Origin: Acidimicrobiales bacterium
GTDB taxonomy: Bacteria > Actinomycetota > Acidimicrobiia > Acidimicrobiales > RAAP-2
Assembly: GCA_030044045.1 (NCBI GenBank)
Contig: JASHWO010000079.1
Coordinates: forward strand, 1 to 13,352
DNA length: 13,352 nucleotides
Direction: 5' to 3'
Below the pieces are notes generated by a model that was not told where the DNA came from, did no database searches, and worked only from the letters and a program-made list of their open reading frames with translations. Position numbers and translations under genes: made by a program. Below, one piece after another: positions 11,049-13,352 of the stretch; the first letter of the stretch is position 1, and the number at the start of each line of letters is the position of its first letter.

Positions 11049-11071
11049 CCGCCCGGCTGGAGGCGGTCAGG
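11044..11071. terminator. Symmetric hairpin over two convergent stop codons (probable bidirectional terminator)
   Basis: The arms CCTGACCGCC (11044-11053) and GGCGGTCAGG (11062-11071) pair perfectly over 10 bp with an 8-base loop. The left arm contains the atpC TGA (11046-11048). The right arm contains the glpX stop, TCA at 11067-11069 on the plus strand. The structure is the same whichever strand is transcribed. No T-run follows on either side. Such U-less hairpins are often assigned as terminators in GC-rich actinobacteria. Termination is inferred from structure and position. Confidence 0.65.
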
Positions 11072-12062
11072 TGAAGGGAATGGCGCTGTACTCGGCCAGC
11101 TTGGCCAGGGGGTGGCTGGCGTCGACCTTGCGCAGGGTGCCCGACTTGGAGCGCATCACCAGGGACTGGGTGGTGGCCCCGAAGTCGTGGTACCGGACCC
11201 CCTGCAGCAGCTCGCCGTCGGTGATGCCGGTGGCGGCGAAGAAGCAGTTGTCCCCCTTGACCAGGTCGTCGGTGGTGAGCACGGCGTCGAGGTCGTAGCC
11301 GGCGTCGAGCGCCGCCTGGCGCTCCCCCTCGTCCCGGGGCCAGAGGCGGCCCTGGATCTCGCCACCCATGCACTTCAGCGCCGCCGCCGCCAGCACCCCC
11401 TCGGGCGTGCCGCCCACGCCGAACAGGATGTCCACCCCGGCACCGGGCCAACCGGTGGCGATGGCCCCGGCCACGTCGCCGTCGGTGATCAGGCGGATCC
11501 GGGCGCCCGAGGCCCGCACCTCGGCGATCAGGTCGGCGTGGCGGGGGCGGTCGAGGATCACGGCCGTGAGGTCGCGCACCGGCTGTCCCAGGGCCTTGGC
11601 CAGCGAGTGGAGGTTCTCGATGGGGGGCTCGTTGATGTCGACGGCGCCCCGCCCCCGCGGGCCCACGGCGATCTTCTCCATGTAGACGCAGGGGCCCGGG
11701 TCGAACATGGACCCCCGCTCGGCGACGGCGATCACCGAGAGGGCGCCGCCCCGGCCCAGCGCCGTGGGCGTGGTGCCGTCGATCGGGTCCACGGCGATGT
11801 CGGTGGCCGGCGGCGTGCCGTCGCCGATGCGCTCGCCGTTGTACAGCATGGGGGCGTTGTCCTTCTCGCCCTCGCCGATGACCACCACGCCGTCCATGGC
11901 GACCGTCTGGAGGACCACCCGCATGGCGTTGACGGCGGCGCCGTCGGCCCCTTCCTTGTCGCCCCGGCCCATCCAGCGGCTGGCGGCCATGGCCGCCGCC
12001 TCGGTCACCCGCACCAGCTCCAGGGCCAGGTTCCGGTCCGGGGCCTGCTTGCCGAGCTCCAC
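11067..12062 (-). CDS. glpX: Class II fructose-1,6-bisphosphatase (GlpX)
   Basis: This 331-residue metal-dependent phosphatase converts fructose 1,6-bisphosphate to fructose 6-phosphate in gluconeogenesis, and in the Calvin cycle where one exists. Motifs from the N-terminus are [16 protein letters not shown] (32-47, metal-binding Asp), [17 protein letters not shown] (61-77), [11 protein letters not shown] (88-98), [11 protein letters not shown] (169-179), ITDGDVAG (192-199) and GVGGTPEG (215-222), then [16 protein letters not shown]. The DPIDGTT and GEGEKDNAP forms are those of the actinobacterial group. The frame stays open to 12404, but that extension lies antisense to murA and does not resemble the family. 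GTG at 12062 places [18 protein letters not shown] at its usual distance from the start and has TAGGGT just upstream. It converges on atpC and diverges from murA. A role in inositol monophosphate hydrolysis is less likely. Confidence 0.94.
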   Translation of the reverse strand: MELGKQAPDRNLALELVRVTEAAAMAASRWMGRGDKEGADGAAVNAMRVVLQTVAMDGVVVIGEGEKDNAPMLYNGERIGDGTPPATDIAVDPIDGTTPTALGRGGALSVIAVAERGSMFDPGPCVYMEKIAVGPRGRGAVDINEPPIENLHSLAKALGQPVRDLTAVILDRPRHADLIAEVRASGARIRLITDGDVAGAIATGWPGAGVDILFGVGGTPEGVLAAAALKCMGGEIQGRLWPRDEGERQAALDAGYDLDAVLTTDDLVKGDNCFFAATGITDGELLQGVRYHDFGATTQSLVMRSKSGTLRKVDASHPLAKLAEYSAIPFT

Positions 12063-12070
12063 GGGCAGCA

Positions 12071-12076
12071 ACCCTA
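12071..12076 (-). promoter_or_regulatory. TAGGGT before glpX: -10 element or ribosome binding site
   Basis: Read on the minus strand, TAGGGT ends 8 bases before the glpX GTG. It keeps the T, A and final T that matter most in a -10 box, at a distance that would give a leaderless or nearly leaderless mRNA. The same bases contain AGGG, 9 bases before the start, which would serve as a Shine-Dalgarno sequence on a longer leader. Sequence alone does not decide between the two. Either supports the GTG start. Confidence 0.4.
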
Positions 12077-12203
12077 GCGGGACTGCCGGCCCTGCCCCGC
12101 GGTTCGTAGGTCGGCGGGCCGCGCGCCGTGGGCGGGGGTGGCGGCCGGCGACCCGTGGACCGCCGTGCTGGCCGGTTCCGGGAGACGGCGGCCGTCGCCG
12201 GGC

Positions 12204-12209
12204 CATACT
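12204..12209 (+). promoter_or_regulatory. Probable -10 element for a leaderless murA transcript
   Basis: CATACT matches the -10 consensus at four positions, including the key A2 and T6. It ends 7 bases before the murA ATG, so transcription would begin at or beside the start codon. The intervening GGACGG is too close to the ATG to act as a normal Shine-Dalgarno sequence. No clear -35 box is seen. Confidence 0.55.
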
Positions 12210-12216
12210 TGGACGG

Positions 12217-13352
12217 ATGGACAGCTTCGTGATCCGGCCGAACGGGCCGCTCCACGGGACGATCCGGGCCGGCGGGGCCAAGAACTCGGCGCTGAAGCTG
12301 ATGGCCGCCTGCCTGCTGGCCGAGGGCCGGCACACCCTGCGGAACGTGCCCCGTATCGTCGACGTGGACATCATGACCGAGGTGCTGGGAGCGCTGGGGG
12401 CCACCGTGACCCGGCTGCCCGGGGGGGACCTGGTGGTGGACTCGCCGGCCGAGCTGGTCCCCGAGGCCCCCTACGAGCTGGTGGAGCGCATGCGGGCCTC
12501 GATCGTGGTGCTCGGTCCGTTGCTGGCCCGCTGCGGCCGGGCCCGGGTCTCCATGCCCGGGGGCGACGACTTCGGCAACCGGCCCATCGACATCCACCTG
12601 CACGGGCTCTCCACCCTGGGTGCCGCCTTCGAGACGGCGCACGGCTACGTGGAGGGGCGGGTGGACGCCGGCCGGCTGGTGGGGGGGCGGGTGGTGCTCG
12701 AGTACCCGAGCCATACGGCCACGGACAACCTGCTCATGGCCGCGGTGACGGCCAAGGGCACCACGGTCGTCGAGAACGCCGCCCGGGAGCCCGAGGTCTG
12801 CGACCTGGCCGCCTTCCTGACCACCATGGGCGCGTCGGTGCGTGGGGCCGGCACCTCCCGGATCGAGGTGGAGGGGGTCGAGGCGCTGCACCCAGCGTCG
12901 CACACCGTGGTGCCGGACCGGGTGGTGGCCGCCACCTACCTGGCCGCCGTGGGCCTGGCCGGGGGTGAGGTGGTGGTGGAGGATGCCCGGACCGACCACA
13001 TGGAGATGCTGGTGCGCAAGCTCGACGGCATGGGGGTGGAGGTGGTCCAGGGGCCGGACGGGCTGCGGGCGGCCAGCCACGGCCGGCTCCGGTCGGCCGA
13101 CGTGTCCACCCTGCCGTACCCGGGGGTGGCCACCGACTACAAGCCACTGCTGGTGGCCGTGCTGACCGTGGCCGACGGGGTGGGCATCGTCACCGAGAAC
13201 CTGTTCTCCGGCCGCTTCCGCTACGTGGACGAGCTGCGCCGCATGGGGGCCGACGTGCGTACCGAGGGGCATCACGCGGTGGTGCGGGGCGTGCCCCGGC
13301 TGTCGGGTGCCCCGGTGCGGGCCCCGGACATCCGGGCCGGCGCCGCCCTGGT
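12217..13352 (+). CDS. murA: UDP-N-acetylglucosamine 1-carboxyvinyltransferase (MurA), 3' end outside window
   Basis: This is the first committed enzyme of peptidoglycan synthesis, transferring enolpyruvate from PEP to UDP-GlcNAc. The first 378 codons of a usual 418-425 are present, and the frame is open to the edge. Lys22-Asn23 in [12 protein letters not shown], Arg122-Pro123, and Asp307 (equivalent to E. coli Asp305, here ATDYKP instead of the commoner PTDxQ) are all in place. The active-site loop reads GGDDFGNRP. The Cys that fosfomycin alkylates (E. coli Cys115) is Asp117, the same residue and number as in M. tuberculosis MurA, which predicts intrinsic fosfomycin insensitivity. The ATG at 12217 fits the family N-terminus and the upstream CATACT element. 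The gene follows the atp locus in mycobacteria too, there with other genes between. Confidence 0.94.
   Translation, partial: MDSFVIRPNGPLHGTIRAGGAKNSALKLMAACLLAEGRHTLRNVPRIVDVDIMTEVLGALGATVTRLPGGDLVVDSPAELVPEAPYELVERMRASIVVLGPLLARCGRARVSMPGGDDFGNRPIDIHLHGLSTLGAAFETAHGYVEGRVDAGRLVGGRVVLEYPSHTATDNLLMAAVTAKGTTVVENAAREPEVCDLAAFLTTMGASVRGAGTSRIEVEGVEALHPASHTVVPDRVVAATYLAAVGLAGGEVVVEDARTDHMEMLVRKLDGMGVEVVQGPDGLRAASHGRLRSADVSTLPYPGVATDYKPLLVAVLTVADGVGIVTENLFSGRFRYVDELRRMGADVRTEGHHAVVRGVPRLSGAPVRAPDIRAGAAL

Larger units (their letters stand above)
12063..12216. promoter_or_regulatory. Divergent control region between glpX and murA
   Basis: These 154 bases separate two start codons that point away from each other, so both promoters should lie here. 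Apart from the two -10-like elements I see GACGG-CGG-CCGTC (12184-12196), a short dyad just upstream of the murA -10 and overlapping where its -35 would be. It could be a repressor site or chance. No terminator, small RNA or small gene is evident. Confidence 0.5.

Noticed and set aside
12063..12404. N-terminal extension of the glpX frame on the minus strand
   Set aside because: The frame is open, but it runs antisense to murA, gives an Arg/Pro-rich sequence and has no match to the GlpX N-terminus. The GTG at 12062 fits the family and has an upstream signal.

Overview
This window is a very GC-rich chromosomal segment, with codons ending overwhelmingly in G or C and frequent GTG starts. Its gene order resembles the Actinomycetota arrangement glyA - wecA-like - atpI - atpBEFHAGDC, with murA a little further on. 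Three features also point to Actinomycetota: a delta subunit with a duplicated N-terminal half, a class II fructose-1,6-bisphosphatase of the GEGEKDNAP type, and a MurA with Asp in place of the fosfomycin-target Cys. The alpha subunit lacks the C-terminal extension of mycobacteria, and RpiB is of the Cys-type. My guess is a lineage outside the mycobacteria, such as Acidimicrobiia, but the sequence alone does not prove this.

Layout. Bases 1-92 hold a GC-rich hairpin and a probable promoter. Bases 93-3130 are a tight plus-strand run of rpiB (ribose-5-phosphate isomerase B), glyA (serine hydroxymethyltransferase) and a WecA/TagO-type polyprenyl-phosphate glycosylphosphotransferase. A 150-base gap follows. 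Then comes a complete F-type ATP synthase locus (3281-11048): an AtpZ-like two-helix protein, an AtpI-like four-helix protein, and atpB, atpE, atpF, atpH, atpA, atpG, atpD and atpC. From atpF to atpC the genes overlap or nearly touch, except that atpF itself follows atpE by 39 bases. The convergent glpX (11067-12062, minus strand) faces atpC across 18 bases. A 10-bp hairpin there takes in both stop codons. A 154-base divergent region then leads to murA, which runs off the right edge.

How the genes work together. The ATP synthase genes encode every subunit of a proton-driven F1Fo enzyme (a, c, b, delta, alpha, gamma, beta, epsilon) plus two small assembly or accessory membrane proteins. The flanking genes are core metabolism: pentose phosphate, one-carbon units, gluconeogenesis, and the lipid-carrier and first committed steps of envelope biosynthesis.

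I see no mobile element, CRISPR array, tRNA or rRNA, and no novel multi-gene system. The points of interest are at residue and architecture level. Subunit c has Met at the position where natural Met is linked to bedaquiline insensitivity in some mycobacteria. MurA has Asp at the fosfomycin-target Cys. The delta subunit has an internal duplication, and gamma has a low-complexity insertion. Two or three genes show leaderless-type starts, and a symmetric hairpin spans the two convergent stop codons.
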